Shown: positions 8,657 to 18,609, counted from the stretch's first letter. The stretch: 50,530 bases of DNA from Acidobacteriota bacterium (GCA_003224755.1 QHZR01000109.1:392-50921); one strand, 5' to 3'. Made by a program: numbers and translations. The notes: generated from the sequence alone by a model not told the origin.

Positions 8657-10672
8657 CTAGTTAGGTTGAAAGGCGGTAATCCCGACAGCTCGATAAACCT
8701 CCGCGCTGTCGTATAGCACGCCGTTCTTCATCACGACCAGGCACCGCCGGATGTCGCTGATATTCTCCGCCGGGTTCCCTTCCACTAGGACAAGATCTGC
8801 TAGTTTTCCGGGCGCAATGGAGCCGAGTTCATTTTGTTTCAGCAGTTGAGCGGCATTGAACGTGGCAATTTGAAGCGCTTTGGCAGCCGGAATTCCCGCC
8901 CTGACCTCGAGCTCTAGTTCGCGGTGCAGCATGATTCCTGGAGTGGCATCGGTTCCGGCTAATATCGGAATACCCGCGTCGTATAACCGTTTTGTCATAC
9001 GCAGCATTGCCTCGTAAGAGTCTTTGTACAACTGATCATTCTCGGAGGTCACCGCAAGCCCGCCTGTATAGGCTTGCCGCTGAACCTGGGCAGGAAGCCG
9101 GTCCAGAATTGAGCCATAGTCGGGTGAAATCTTTCCCGGGCGTCCGGTAAACATTCCTTCAAATGTGGCCAGTGTGACATCAACAACTGTGTGATGTTGC
9201 CGCAGCAACTCTACAAAGTCGTCCACTTCTTTCGCATTCAAATCCAGTTTCGCAGCGTTCGCACCCACGGCGGTGAAACGCTCCGGAGTACGGGTATCTT
9301 TGACTTGCGAAGCCAGGAAATTGAGGAAGATGAAATTGATGTGCTGCACTTCATCCGCGCCCACCTGCACAAACTGACTTGCCGTCATTCCATTGGGAAT
9401 ATGTCCACTAACTCGCAGTCCCCGTGCGTGTGCGGTCTTCACAATTTCTGGAACCAGTTCCGGATGCAGCGAACTGTAGAGCTTGATTTGAACATATCCA
9501 AGGTCCGCGTACCGAGTGACTGCAGCGTGGGCTTCTTCCGAAGTGTCTGCATATGCTCCCGTTGGCGCCTGAAATGGGCCGCGCCCATCAATCAGGCCTG
9601 CCTTCCAGACGCGTGGGCCTATCGCGGTACCTTGGTCCCATTGCTCCTGCAAGTGCCTTAATTCATCAATATCGTTGCCCATGTCGCGAGCACTGGTCAC
9701 TCCACTTGCGATGTTCAGCGGTCCCTGCACTGCCTCAAGATGAGCGTGCATATCAAAAAGTCCCGGGACCAAAGTATTGCCCTTCCCGTCTACGTGTTGG
9801 GCATTGGATGGAGGAACGATGGTGGATGAGGGTCCGACCGCGATAATGCGATCGCCATCAACTATTACTGTCTGGTCCTCGCGAGTAACGGCTTGTTCGG
9901 AGTCAAATAGACGGACATGTTCCACTGCAACTGGTTTCGCAGGACGGTGCGCCAATTCCCTAGCCAAACGCGCGTTGCGCGCGTCCTCTGCCGATCGGTC
10001 GAGAGCGTACAACTGCTCATTCGTGCCCTCCCATCCCTCTCGCACGAAAGCAAACCATTTGCCTGGAATAGCGAAAAAGTGCTGGTCATCGTCAAGCCAA
10101 ATAGTCTGCGGCTCGAACGAAAGCCCCGTGATCGCATAATCGGCCACGTGTACTTTCTTGCCGTGACTCTCTAAAGCCACATCCGCGATCCGCTCCAGCC
10201 GCGCTTCACCGGAGGGAAACAGCCTTATAGGAGATCCTTTCGCCTTCAAAAGGGCGGCCACGAGCAGCGCCCCCTCTATCGGTGGGCCGTTGTTGCTGAT
10301 ATAAAATCCAGGGCCCGCAGTCTGCCCGTTCTCGGAAGTGCTCTTCCAATGCGATACTCCATTCTCGACGGCGAAGTGTTCGTCAACAGGAGCCTTGAGG
10401 TAGTCGTTGCCAGTAATATCCACGTACGACAACAAACCATTCGCGCTAACCGCGTAATGGGACGTGACCTTTGGCCCCCTGCCCCGATCGTTGAACTCGA
10501 ACGTGGAATCTAACTGACCGTTGGGACCGAAGGTGTCCACTTCGCTGCCACCTGTGCGGCCGTTGATCACAACCGCAAAGCGCAATATTTGTGGCGCTGC
10601 CGTATCAGAGGCACATAAATTGGGAGCTAGGAAAACGAGAATTGTGCAGAGAGCGAGCCAGCGTGTAAACAT
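8657..10672 (-). CDS. Secreted amidohydrolase (imidazolonepropionase/prolidase-like)
   Basis: A 671-residue protein with a cleavable signal (MFTRWLALCTILVFLAPNLC, cut near ASDTA). About 250 residues of beta-rich N-domain precede the metal-dependent TIM barrel. The amidohydrolase ligands are in order: DMHAHLE (first metal), IKLYSS (bridging lysine position), SGHIPNG and VQHINF (second metal histidines), and GTDATPG (catalytic aspartate), followed by the closing ALQIATFNAAQLL and GSIAPGKLADLVLVEGNP. This is the pattern of periplasmic enzymes that hydrolyse cyclic amides or dipeptides; the N-domain is larger than in cytosolic relatives. It lies 24 bp upstream of tnaA and 57 bp downstream of the large fusion gene, all on the same strand. 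The substrate is unknown, and a role in feeding amino acids to tryptophanase is only a guess. Confidence 0.85.
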   Translation of the reverse strand: MFTRWLALCTILVFLAPNLCASDTAAPQILRFAVVINGRTGGSEVDTFGPNGQLDSTFEFNDRGRGPKVTSHYAVSANGLLSYVDITGNDYLKAPVDEHFAVENGVSHWKSTSENGQTAGPGFYISNNGPPIEGALLVAALLKAKGSPIRLFPSGEARLERIADVALESHGKKVHVADYAITGLSFEPQTIWLDDDQHFFAIPGKWFAFVREGWEGTNEQLYALDRSAEDARNARLARELAHRPAKPVAVEHVRLFDSEQAVTREDQTVIVDGDRIIAVGPSSTIVPPSNAQHVDGKGNTLVPGLFDMHAHLEAVQGPLNIASGVTSARDMGNDIDELRHLQEQWDQGTAIGPRVWKAGLIDGRGPFQAPTGAYADTSEEAHAAVTRYADLGYVQIKLYSSLHPELVPEIVKTAHARGLRVSGHIPNGMTASQFVQVGADEVQHINFIFLNFLASQVKDTRTPERFTAVGANAAKLDLNAKEVDDFVELLRQHHTVVDVTLATFEGMFTGRPGKISPDYGSILDRLPAQVQRQAYTGGLAVTSENDQLYKDSYEAMLRMTKRLYDAGIPILAGTDATPGIMLHRELELEVRAGIPAAKALQIATFNAAQLLKQNELGSIAPGKLADLVLVEGNPAENISDIRRCLVVMKNGVLYDSAEVYRAVGITAFQPN

Positions 10673-10729
10673 CGCGCCGAATTATCTCATGGAATCACAC
10701 GGCGGTCGTGATGCTCGAATCTCAACTAA

Positions 10730-13700
10730 TTAGGGAACGTGGACCGAATCTTCTGACTCGCGGTAGGTCACAGCTGCCGTGCGTTCCAGCTTATCCCACG
10801 CAAAGGGCTCACCTTCAGCAGCGCGTTTAACCGTCTTGAACAGCACCCAGGAAAACAATTGCCGGTAGGCGAACCTTTGCAGCCAGACTTGGCTCAGCAG
10901 CCACGAGTCTTCCCGCGTATCCGGCGTGCTGCGTTCCAGCGCAAATGCGATTGCGGAAGTAATGAAGTCTATGACCAGAAACGTCAAGAAGAAGATTACC
11001 AGACGCTGGAAACTCGCCGGATCAGCCGATTCAGGATGATAGTGTTTTTCCACGAAGTACCAGATCGCTCCCCCCGTGAACATGAGATCAATGAAGGGTG
11101 ACACCAGGGGCAAGAGAATCTGGAAAACCACAATGTTAGGCAACGCAACCCAGCCAAGGGTCCCTTTGCGGGCAAAGGTGGCGCGATGTTTATAGATGGC
11201 TTGCAGAATTCCAAATGACCAGCGAAACCGCTGCCGCATGAGTCCGCTGGCGTTGACCGGCGCCTCGGTATATGCGAGCGCGCGATCCTCGTATTCCACG
11301 CGGTACCCGCGGCGGAGCAGTGCCATGGTCAAGTCGGCGTCCTCGGCGACGGTGTCAGTATGAAATGCTCCGGCATCGCGCACGGCCGAGACACGCCAAG
11401 CGCCGATCGCCCCGGGCACAACACTGACTGCGCCCATTGTGTTCAAAGCTCGACGCTCGAAGTTCTGGCTCGTGATGTATTCGAGGGCCTGCCAGCGCGT
11501 CCACAGGTTGACGCGATTGCCTACTTTGGCATTGCCCGCAACCGCTCCCACCTTTAAATCGTGAAAATGCGGCACCAGGAGACCCACCGCGTCGCGTGCA
11601 ATTACCGTGTCGGCGTCAATGCCGACAAAGATTTCCTCGTCTCTCCGCAAATGTTGCAGTCCGAAGTTCAAAGCATCTGCTTTCCCGGAATTTGGCTTAG
11701 CCACGACCAGTAATCGTCCGGCGGCTTCTTCCCGTGCGAAACCCGCCCTAGCAGCTCTTAGCGTACCGTCTTGAGACCCATCATCAATCACAATGACTCG
11801 AAGGTTGCGATAACTGGACCGCAATGCCGCGCGGATTGTGCGCTCGATCACCTTCTCTTCGTTGTATGCCGGAATCAGAACTGCAATTTTGGGAGTGAAT
11901 TCGCCAAGATGGCCAGCAAAACGTTTGGGGAAAGCGCGGTCGTAAATTGCTAATGCGCCGATAGACAGTAGCCGTCCGGTCATCAGCAGATCGCCAAGGA
12001 AAAAAACTAGGACGATCAACTTCTGGACGGCGCTGTACATCCAGAAACCCAATAATGTCAGCCACGCAGACCAGAGCTCGCTGGTTGGAATCGGAGACAT
12101 AATCTCCGACCGGTTCTTGTGCAGCAAATCACCGACCGAGACAATTTGCAGCCTCTTGGCACGGATTGCATCAATGATCGTGGGCAGCGCCCGGACGGTT
12201 TCGCGGCGGTCTCCTCCGCCATCGTGCAGAAGGATAATGTTGCCGCATTTTCGATCTGTCGGGGAGCAGGGCGGAAGGTGGTCACGCACTGAGGCGGCGA
12301 TTTCTTCTGCGCTGACGTGCTGATGCGGAGTCTCACGCCAGTCGTTTGGGTCAATCTTGTCTCCGATCGCCAAATAGCCCATGCTTTCGGAAATTTCCAG
12401 GGGCCGCACTTGGTCTTCGGTGTCTGGTTCCGCATCCACGGAATATGGAGGCCGGAAAAGTACAGTGCGAGTGCGTAACCGGCTGGCGAAGAGGCGCTCG
12501 GTAAGATTCAACTCTAAGCGTACGAAACGATCTGAAAGCTCGCTTATGTCTGGGTGGGTGAACGTGTGATTGCCGATCTCATAGCCTTCCTTGAAAATGC
12601 GCGAGGTGATGGAAGAAAATCTGTCGGCTTGGTTGCCGATCAGAAAGAAGGTGGCCTTCGCATTCTTGTTCTTCAGGATGTCGAGGATTTGCGGTGTCCA
12701 CTGCGGGTCGGGGCCGTCGTCGAAGGTGATCACTACCTGATCCGCGCTGGCACCATAGCGGCCCAGCCGATACGGCTCTGGGAGCGAGTCCATCGTTTCC
12801 TCGGTGATCAGGCCAGTTGAGTAATCCACCTGAACAGTACGGCTTCCGTTTTGTGGAGTCGCCTCAAGGTTGAGGATCTCCCCATTGCCTTCCATGTCCA
12901 CGTCCTGGCCTGGCGGCACATCGCTCAAGAGGGAAGGAGCCACGGTATCAAGCGGGGAATCCCATATCTTCCATAACGAACGGTCTTCCGACCCAAGACG
13001 CCACAATGCGAAAGTGCGGACGCCAAGTTGCCGCGCAGCGCGCATCTGGTTCAAGGCGCTTACACCGTCCAGGAACCAGATGTCATGTTGAACATTGCGT
13101 TCGTCGAGATAGACAACATGCGGGTTGAGGCTATCGCCGTCGAACGTGACATCGGCTTCCGAGTCTCGCGCTGCCAGCCATGCGACCTGTACGGTCTGGA
13201 TTCTGCCGACGTCCGCAGCAGGGGTTCTTCCTTTCTTCGGGCGCCGCTCCCAGTCATAGCCGTAATTAGCGATCGCGCAGATCAGTTTGTCGAGCGGGAC
13301 TACTTTCTTGGCTTCGGTGAGGTTATCGCTGAACCAATCCTGCGAAGCAACTGGGCCCGCCGTGCCACCCGTTCCGGAGTAGTGCTCGTCGTAGTTCATC
13401 AGGACCACTCCGTCGCTTGCGTTCGCGACCGAGGAGTAGGGGAAATCGGGACTGTTTGCAGGCACACTGACGTATAGTTTCTGTCCCTTTGAATGGAGGT
13501 CCTGCGAGAGTTCGCTTAGAAGATCGACAAAGCCAGTTTGGGCCTTCGTAGGAATGTCCTCAAAATCGACCATTAGGCCGCGGAACTTGTCAGTAGCGAG
13601 AAATGCTGCAATCTCCTGCCTAAATTGGGAGTGCGCATCTGGGTCATTGAGGAAAGTTGAAATATCAATCCAACTCGTGCCGGTCGAATTATTCACGAGC

Positions 13701-14242
13701 GGGAATACTTCCGTGCCAGTGTCCTCTGACTTCAAGAACGGCATGACCTTATCGTCCACCGGGTGAACAACTCCGTTTTGAACGACATCGAATAGCTTGG
13801 CAGTTTGCTCGTCTACGCTTTGCAGCCGTCCGTCCGGAGTAAGGACGTGCAGCCACTCCGGATAGAGCAGGTCAATCTGGCGGGCGTACTCGCGCAGAGA
13901 AGAAAAACTAGCGGCGTCCCACGGAACATAAAACGCCCCCCGGATGCCTTCATCGGTGTTGAGTTCTACCTGAGAAGGGGCCATGCCAGTACGCCGGTGG
14001 CTTCGGCGCACAAGCTGCTTGCGCCGTTCTATGGCTTTCTCCTTCTCAGTCTCCTTTAGCGCATGGTAGGGGTGTTTCTGGAATTCAAGGAGAGGTTTTT
14101 GGAGGGGTTCGCTCCGCAACGCGGCATAAATGAAGACGATCACGACCGTGCCGACAATGATGCCAGCCACATCAAACACAGTTCGGAGCCGTTTCCAGCG
14201 GGCCCGCCTCGGGTCGTAAAAAACAGGATGCGCCATGGCCAC
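10730..14242 (-). CDS. Three-domain fusion: GH18-like hydrolase, polysaccharide deacetylase and GT2 synthase
   Basis: A 1170-residue membrane protein. One span (about 22-42) is followed by a GH18-like barrel (about 100-430) with the acid pair in GLMVDFEDI (D226, E228), of the YaaH/SleL type. A NodB deacetylase domain (about 500-710) has VVITFDDGPDP (D508/D509), NHTFTHPD (H559, H563), RPPYS and ILLHDGGG (H673). Two spans at about 725-770 lead to a processive GT2 domain: VLIPAYNEE, IDDGSQDG, GIDADT (D876/D878), AEDADL (D968) and the QRFRW motif at 1004-1008. Further spans follow at about 1030-1065 and 1080-1102. This is the composition of a poly-N-acetylglucosamine-type exopolysaccharide system (synthase, deacetylase, hydrolase) in one chain: GT2 should make polymer from UDP-sugar inside, while the other two domains act outside. 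The polymer identity is inferred. Confidence 0.88.
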   Translation of the reverse strand: MAMAHPVFYDPRRARWKRLRTVFDVAGIIVGTVVIVFIYAALRSEPLQKPLLEFQKHPYHALKETEKEKAIERRKQLVRRSHRRTGMAPSQVELNTDEGIRGAFYVPWDAASFSSLREYARQIDLLYPEWLHVLTPDGRLQSVDEQTAKLFDVVQNGVVHPVDDKVMPFLKSEDTGTEVFPLVNNSTGTSWIDISTFLNDPDAHSQFRQEIAAFLATDKFRGLMVDFEDIPTKAQTGFVDLLSELSQDLHSKGQKLYVSVPANSPDFPYSSVANASDGVVLMNYDEHYSGTGGTAGPVASQDWFSDNLTEAKKVVPLDKLICAIANYGYDWERRPKKGRTPAADVGRIQTVQVAWLAARDSEADVTFDGDSLNPHVVYLDERNVQHDIWFLDGVSALNQMRAARQLGVRTFALWRLGSEDRSLWKIWDSPLDTVAPSLLSDVPPGQDVDMEGNGEILNLEATPQNGSRTVQVDYSTGLITEETMDSLPEPYRLGRYGASADQVVITFDDGPDPQWTPQILDILKNKNAKATFFLIGNQADRFSSITSRIFKEGYEIGNHTFTHPDISELSDRFVRLELNLTERLFASRLRTRTVLFRPPYSVDAEPDTEDQVRPLEISESMGYLAIGDKIDPNDWRETPHQHVSAEEIAASVRDHLPPCSPTDRKCGNIILLHDGGGDRRETVRALPTIIDAIRAKRLQIVSVGDLLHKNRSEIMSPIPTSELWSAWLTLLGFWMYSAVQKLIVLVFFLGDLLMTGRLLSIGALAIYDRAFPKRFAGHLGEFTPKIAVLIPAYNEEKVIERTIRAALRSSYRNLRVIVIDDGSQDGTLRAARAGFAREEAAGRLLVVAKPNSGKADALNFGLQHLRRDEEIFVGIDADTVIARDAVGLLVPHFHDLKVGAVAGNAKVGNRVNLWTRWQALEYITSQNFERRALNTMGAVSVVPGAIGAWRVSAVRDAGAFHTDTVAEDADLTMALLRRGYRVEYEDRALAYTEAPVNASGLMRQRFRWSFGILQAIYKHRATFARKGTLGWVALPNIVVFQILLPLVSPFIDLMFTGGAIWYFVEKHYHPESADPASFQRLVIFFLTFLVIDFITSAIAFALERSTPDTREDSWLLSQVWLQRFAYRQLFSWVLFKTVKRAAEGEPFAWDKLERTAAVTYRESEDSVHVP

Positions 14243-14338
14243 CTAGACCAATCCCATCCTAGCGGGAGGGGTGGGGAGAATCAATCGGCGTTGCCGTTAT
14301 AAGACCAGCAGTTCCGGCAAACGCGGTATAGTCCCAGT

Positions 14339-15703
14339 GTGCGGGAACTGGTCCGCAGGAACCTACGCTTCTTTGTCATCGTCTCGCTCGCCGCTCTCGG
14401 TCTGCGCTTGGTCTTTCTTCTGCGCTTCCCCGCGGTTGTCACCGATTCTTTCATTTATGGCGAGATCGCAAAAAACTGGCTACAGCATGGCATCTATGGC
14501 TTGGGCGGACCCGGCGAAATCTCGCCAACCTATATCCGACTGCCTGGTTACCCGGCCTTCATTGCATTGATTTTCTCCATATTCGGCATAGACCATTATC
14601 GGGCGGTTTTGGTTGGCCAGGTATTGGTGGATCTTGGGACTTGCTTTCTTTGTGCTGATATCGCGCGGAGGGTGTTCGGTCCCAAGGCTTCAAAAATTGC
14701 ATTCCTGCTTGCAGCCCTGTGTCCATTCCTTGCCGATTACTCAGCAGCAGCATTGACGGAGACGTTCGAAGTCTTCTTCACGGTGCTGGCGTTGAATCTC
14801 GCTATAAACGCGTTATCGAACCAGCGCAAAGGCTCATGGGCCGCCTGTGGAGCGGCATGTGGGGCCGCAATGCTCCTGCGTCCAGACGGAGCGTTGCTCG
14901 TGATTGCAGTCGAGATTTACGTAATCGCCGTATTTATCCGGAACCGGCATGCAACGGTTCGTGAGCCGCGGCTTCAGTCTGCCATCCTCTTGCTGGCAGT
15001 CGCAATCCTGCCACTCTGCCCCTGGACACTCCGCAACTGGCGCGTATTTCATCGTTTTCAGCCCCTGGCTCCCCGCTACGCTAACGAAGAAAACGAATTC
15101 GTCCCCATGGGATTCAATGACTGGACCAAATCGTGGATTGCCGACTACGTCTCAGTCGAAGAGATTTATTGGGCGGTGCCGGGCGGCAAGATTGATCTCG
15201 CCACATTACCGCCCCGCGCATTCGATACTCCGCAGCAGCGAGAGGAAACAGAACGCGTGATCGAAGATTACAACAATCTCCTGCATGTCTCCCCAGCGCT
15301 CGATTCCAGCTTCGAAGCGATCGCAGAGCGGCGGGTCCAAGCACATCCGGTGCGCTACTATATCGAGCTTCCGGTGTTGCGAATCCTGGATATGTGGCTG
15401 CGACCGCGAACCGAGATGCTGCCATGCGACAGTCGCTGGTGGGAATTCAATGATGAGCCGAAGTGGTCGGCCCTTGCAGTCGGATTCGGCGCAATCAATC
15501 TTGCTTATTTGCTTTGCGCAATTGCCGGCTGGATGAGGTTTCGTGCCGATCCAACCGTGGGACTGCTCGTTCTGTTCGTCATTTTGCGCTCGGTATTTCT
15601 GGGAACGCTCGAGAATCCGGAGCCACGGTACACGTTGGAAATGTACCCAGTCATCATCGTGCTCGCAGCGGCGACATTCGTCCCGAGAAGGAAACTAACT
15701 TAG
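14339..15703 (+). CDS. Polytopic glycosyltransferase (GT39-like, dolichyl-phosphate mannosyltransferase fold)
   Basis: A 454-residue protein starting at GTG. It has the GT-C topology of about eleven spans with a large loop. A first span (LRFFVIVSLAALGLRLVFLL) leads into the acidic loop VTDSFIYGEIAKNWLQ, the likely catalytic acid site. RLPGYPAFIALIFSIFG and the LTETFEVFFTVLALNLA span follow, and a hydrophilic part around residues 245-350 precedes three last spans. Such enzymes transfer a sugar from a polyprenyl-phosphate donor on the outer face of the membrane to lipid or protein. The gene is divergent from the large exopolysaccharide fusion (97 bp between starts) and could belong to the same pathway. 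Its 3' end overlaps the small minus-strand gene by 9 bp. No substrate can be named. Confidence 0.75.
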   Translation: MRELVRRNLRFFVIVSLAALGLRLVFLLRFPAVVTDSFIYGEIAKNWLQHGIYGLGGPGEISPTYIRLPGYPAFIALIFSIFGIDHYRAVLVGQVLVDLGTCFLCADIARRVFGPKASKIAFLLAALCPFLADYSAAALTETFEVFFTVLALNLAINALSNQRKGSWAACGAACGAAMLLRPDGALLVIAVEIYVIAVFIRNRHATVREPRLQSAILLLAVAILPLCPWTLRNWRVFHRFQPLAPRYANEENEFVPMGFNDWTKSWIADYVSVEEIYWAVPGGKIDLATLPPRAFDTPQQREETERVIEDYNNLLHVSPALDSSFEAIAERRVQAHPVRYYIELPVLRILDMWLRPRTEMLPCDSRWWEFNDEPKWSALAVGFGAINLAYLLCAIAGWMRFRADPTVGLLVLFVILRSVFLGTLENPEPRYTLEMYPVIIVLAAATFVPRRKLT

Positions 15704-15913
15704 CGGCGAATCGGTCATTCGGAATCGCGTTCGCACGTGCTCCGAAAGAAATGCAATTGCATGCCGGTTGGTGATGGGATCGGCCTGCGCAAGGTATCTC
15801 ATTGCCTCCACTAGAAGCCGCTGCCCGTCAACATAACGCGGATCGGAAGTCCGTTCACGCGTCTTCTTGCGGCTGACATCGGGAGGAACCGGAATAGTAA
15901 AAACCTTAGCCAT
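15695..15913 (-). CDS. Small conserved-type protein of unknown function
   Basis: A 72-residue basic protein with no membrane segment. It begins MAKVFTIPVPPDVSRKKTRE, and its second half (GQRLLVEAMRYLAQADPITN onward) should form two helices. No family is recognised. It converges with the GT39-like gene (9-bp overlap of the 3' ends). Start and coding pattern look real, but the shortness leaves doubt. Confidence 0.5.
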   Translation of the reverse strand: MAKVFTIPVPPDVSRKKTRERTSDPRYVDGQRLLVEAMRYLAQADPITNRHAIAFLSEHVRTRFRMTDSPLS

Positions 15914-16020
15914 GTGGCTCCAACGTTGGAATCAGAAATTTAGTATTTTCAACTCAGTTTAGGATGGCGTTTTCGAGTATAACGCTCGAGGATTGGTTTT
16001 GCAGCTGAAAAGTTTTGCGA

Positions 16021-16037
16021 TGACTTTCAGTAAGTCA
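16021..16037. terminator. Weak stem-loop downstream of the LolA-like gene
   Basis: TGACTT-TCAGT-AAGTCA forms a 6-bp stem with a 5-base loop. It begins 9 bases past the stop of the minus-strand LolA-like gene and has four T on the plus-strand side. The stem is short, so this is only a candidate terminator. Confidence 0.3.
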
Positions 16038-16045
16038 TTTTGGAA

Positions 16046-16717
16046 TCAGTGAGTTAGCGTCTTCGTCTTGCCCGAGATCTTCAATTTGAACTTATCTTCC
16101 GAAATTTTTTGATTCAGCTGAATGCCGGAATACTTGGCCAGGCGGTAATCGCCGCTAGTCTCAAATAGCTTCTGCTGCAGCGACAATCCTTTCTGGGGAT
16201 CGATCCACAGGAGGATATGGTCAAAATGTTGTCTGACCTTTTCAGACTTGGGCGTGAGATCGAGCTTGGCGGTCTCTATGCCATCAATTTTTTCGGTTCC
16301 TTCGTATTTGACATCAAAGGACCTCAACATGTCCTTACCACTACCACCAAACCCCAAAACTAGAAAGCTCTCAAACTCTTCGCGGTGGGCACCGGCGTCA
16401 TAAATGTCCACCTGGTCAAGCCGGGGCTGGTATATCTGGATCTTTCCGTCGGAGAAAATCACGAGTTTCATGCTCGGCTGCATGATCTCAGCGGCCATCT
16501 GGGTTTCGTCGCCGGCCCGCCTGAAGTAGATCTTTCCTTCTTGCGTCTCTGTGACATCGTCAATCACTTTGTTGTACTGCGTCCAGGTGAAGCTTGCTTC
16601 GGTGGTTCGAAATTTTGCTGCGGAATCATCCATTTGCTTGAGGACCGTCTCAAGTTCACCGGATGTTGTCGCGAGCGCTACCGACGCAACTAGTGCCAGA
16701 CATGACAGTGTGGACAT
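16046..16717 (-). CDS. LolA-like outer-membrane lipoprotein carrier protein
   Basis: About 223 residues from the ATG at 16717. This start is preferred over the longer frame (to 16831), because it follows GGAAGGAG and starts directly with a signal peptide (MSTLSCLALVASVALA). The mature part has the LolA/LppX fold pattern: LETVLKQMDDSAAKFRTTEA, FTWTQYNKVIDD, GKIYFRRAGDETQM, then IFSDGKIQIYQPRLDQVDIY and ILLWIDPQKGLSLQQKLFE. Such proteins ferry lipids or lipoproteins across the periplasm in diderm bacteria, which fits an acidobacterial envelope. It lies 49 bp downstream of a membrane-anchored protein gene, probably in one operon. Assignment to true LolA rather than an outer-membrane lipoprotein-sorting relative is not certain. 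Confidence 0.7.
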   Translation of the reverse strand: MSTLSCLALVASVALATTSGELETVLKQMDDSAAKFRTTEASFTWTQYNKVIDDVTETQEGKIYFRRAGDETQMAAEIMQPSMKLVIFSDGKIQIYQPRLDQVDIYDAGAHREEFESFLVLGFGGSGKDMLRSFDVKYEGTEKIDGIETAKLDLTPKSEKVRQHFDHILLWIDPQKGLSLQQKLFETSGDYRLAKYSGIQLNQKISEDKFKLKISGKTKTLTH

Positions 16718-16766
16718 GAGTCTCACCGGCTCCTTCCGCCAATTGTCCCTGGTCGAATGCGTATGC

Positions 16767-17219
16767 CTATTCTCTTTGCACCCAGACTTTGTACGCCACA
16801 ACCTGGCCCTTCTTGTCGGTGATGGTCTCATAACGTGAGATGCTGACGCTCCCTGAGATGGGCTCGATAATCGTCAACAAACTAGCGCGGATTGCCGAGT
16901 CACTTCCCTCGTGAACTGCCTTGCCCTCAACCTGATAGATAAATTCTCCGTTGCCATCGGGATAAACCACCACCCCCGAAGAGTGTGGGTTCCGTTGGAC
17001 CGGACGATCATTGAAGCTGATCCACAATGGTGAAAGAAAAACGAATAGCAGTATGAGCGTTACCATCACGTCATATTGGATCGTACCGCGCTCGTGAGAC
17101 CAGAAAATGAAACTCTTGATCGTGCGCCACAAGGGACTGACCGAAACCGACGGCGCGTGAGTGGATGCGGTATTCAGATGTGCATTGTCGAGTTTGATTT
17201 TGCTGTCCTCTATTAACAA
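16767..17219 (-). CDS. Single-span membrane protein of unknown function
   Basis: A 150-residue frame starting at TTG (17219). It has a cytosolic N-terminal stretch of about 50 residues, one span (VMVTLILLFVFLSPLWISF), then an extracytoplasmic part rich in beta-strand character (GVVVYPDGNGEFIYQVEGKA, SGSVSISRYETITD). No family is recognised. The start is not settled, since no good ribosome-binding site supports the TTG. It precedes the LolA-like gene on the same strand and may act with it in the envelope. Confidence 0.55.
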   Translation of the reverse strand: MLIEDSKIKLDNAHLNTASTHAPSVSVSPLWRTIKSFIFWSHERGTIQYDVMVTLILLFVFLSPLWISFNDRPVQRNPHSSGVVVYPDGNGEFIYQVEGKAVHEGSDSAIRASLLTIIEPISGSVSISRYETITDKKGQVVAYKVWVQRE

Positions 17220-17316
17220 AAGAGCATTGTAAACACTGGAGGCAGGCGAGTGTTAATGCAAAGCTGCGAACGGCAGTGCACAGTGTAGATCGCTTTTTGC
17301 CACTGAGAGTTGCTTT

Positions 17317-18609
17317 TCACAGCCTTCGCGGAGTAATGCGATCGATTCCCATGTACGGTCGCAGAACCTCGGGAACCAGGACACTACCATCTGGCTGCTG
17401 GTAGGTTTCGACAATCGCTACCCAGGTGCGACCGATAGCGAGGCCGCTTCCGTTCAACGTGTGCACGAATTCCGACTTTGCCTTGCCTTCACGTCTGAAC
17501 CGAATGTTCGCACGGCGTGCCTGGAACGCCTCAAAATTCGAGCAGGACGAAATCTCACGAAACAGCTGCTGCCCGGGAAGCCAAACCTCGAGATCGTAAG
17601 TCTTTGCCGACGAGAAGCTCATATCCGCCGTGCACAGGGTCATCACCCGATAATGTAGGCCCAATTTTTGCAAGATTTCTTGGGCATCATGCGTAAGCTT
17701 TTCGAGTTGATCGTAAGAATTGTCCGGCCGCGAGAATTTCACCAGCTCGACTTTTTGAAACTGATGCTGGCGAATGATGCCGCGCACATCCTTCCCGTAA
17801 GAGCCCGCCTCACTGCGAAAGCAGGGAGTATATGCAGTAAGCGAAATGGGCAGACGGCCGGCATCGAGCAGTTCATCCCGGTACAGATTCGTAACCGGGA
17901 CCTCAGCCGTCGGAACCAGCCACAACTCCTTCTCTCCATGCGGAACCCGGAAGAGATCGGAGGCAAACTTGGGAAGCTGTCCGGTCCCGTACATGGATTC
18001 CGAATTCACCATGAAGGGCGGGAGGACCTCGATATAGCCGTGCTCGCGAGTGTGAACATCGAGCATGAAATTCGCCAGGGCGCGCTCTAACTTCGCACCA
18101 GTGTCCCAATAAACGGCAAATCTTGCGCCCGAAATTTTCGCCGCGCGTTCCAGATCAAGTATTCCGAGCTGCTCTCCGAGCTCCCAGTGCGGCTTGGGAG
18201 CGAAATCAAATGTAGTTGGCGCTCCCCAGCGCCTTACCTCTACGTTATCTTCAGACGATTTTCCGACCGGCACCGAAGAATGCGGCAGATTGGGAATTCC
18301 AACCAAAACGTCGGTCAGGCGCGTGTCATACTCTTCCGCGGCCTTCTCCAGATCCTGAATTTGTCCCCGCATGTCTTTCGTCTGCGCGACCAGGTCGCTT
18401 GGGTCCTGACCTGATTTCTTCATTCCCGGAATCAGCCCAGAAAGCCGATTGCGTTCGGCGCGGAGGGTTTCGGCGGAATTGATTGCCTGTCGGCGTTGCG
18501 CGTCCACCTCGTGAAAATCTTTCAATACGACACGGGGATCCATGCCACGGTTGCGCAGCATCTCCTCGATCTTCGGCAGGTTGTCACGAACGAAACTCAA
18601 ATCGAGCAT
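17317..18609 (-). CDS. serS: Seryl-tRNA synthetase
   Basis: A 430-residue class II synthetase that charges tRNA-Ser (and tRNA-Sec) with serine. The N-terminal coiled-coil arm (about 1-105) begins [20 protein letters not shown]. The catalytic core follows, with motif 2 [20 protein letters not shown], the loop [11 protein letters not shown] and motif 3 [18 protein letters not shown]. The end [13 protein letters not shown] is standard. Length and all motifs are normal. It is flanked by a CPBP protease gene upstream on the same strand, 49 bp or more away, with no evident operon partner. Confidence 0.97.
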   Translation of the reverse strand: MLDLSFVRDNLPKIEEMLRNRGMDPRVVLKDFHEVDAQRRQAINSAETLRAERNRLSGLIPGMKKSGQDPSDLVAQTKDMRGQIQDLEKAAEEYDTRLTDVLVGIPNLPHSSVPVGKSSEDNVEVRRWGAPTTFDFAPKPHWELGEQLGILDLERAAKISGARFAVYWDTGAKLERALANFMLDVHTREHGYIEVLPPFMVNSESMYGTGQLPKFASDLFRVPHGEKELWLVPTAEVPVTNLYRDELLDAGRLPISLTAYTPCFRSEAGSYGKDVRGIIRQHQFQKVELVKFSRPDNSYDQLEKLTHDAQEILQKLGLHYRVMTLCTADMSFSSAKTYDLEVWLPGQQLFREISSCSNFEAFQARRANIRFRREGKAKSEFVHTLNGSGLAIGRTWVAIVETYQQPDGSVLVPEVLRPYMGIDRITPRRL

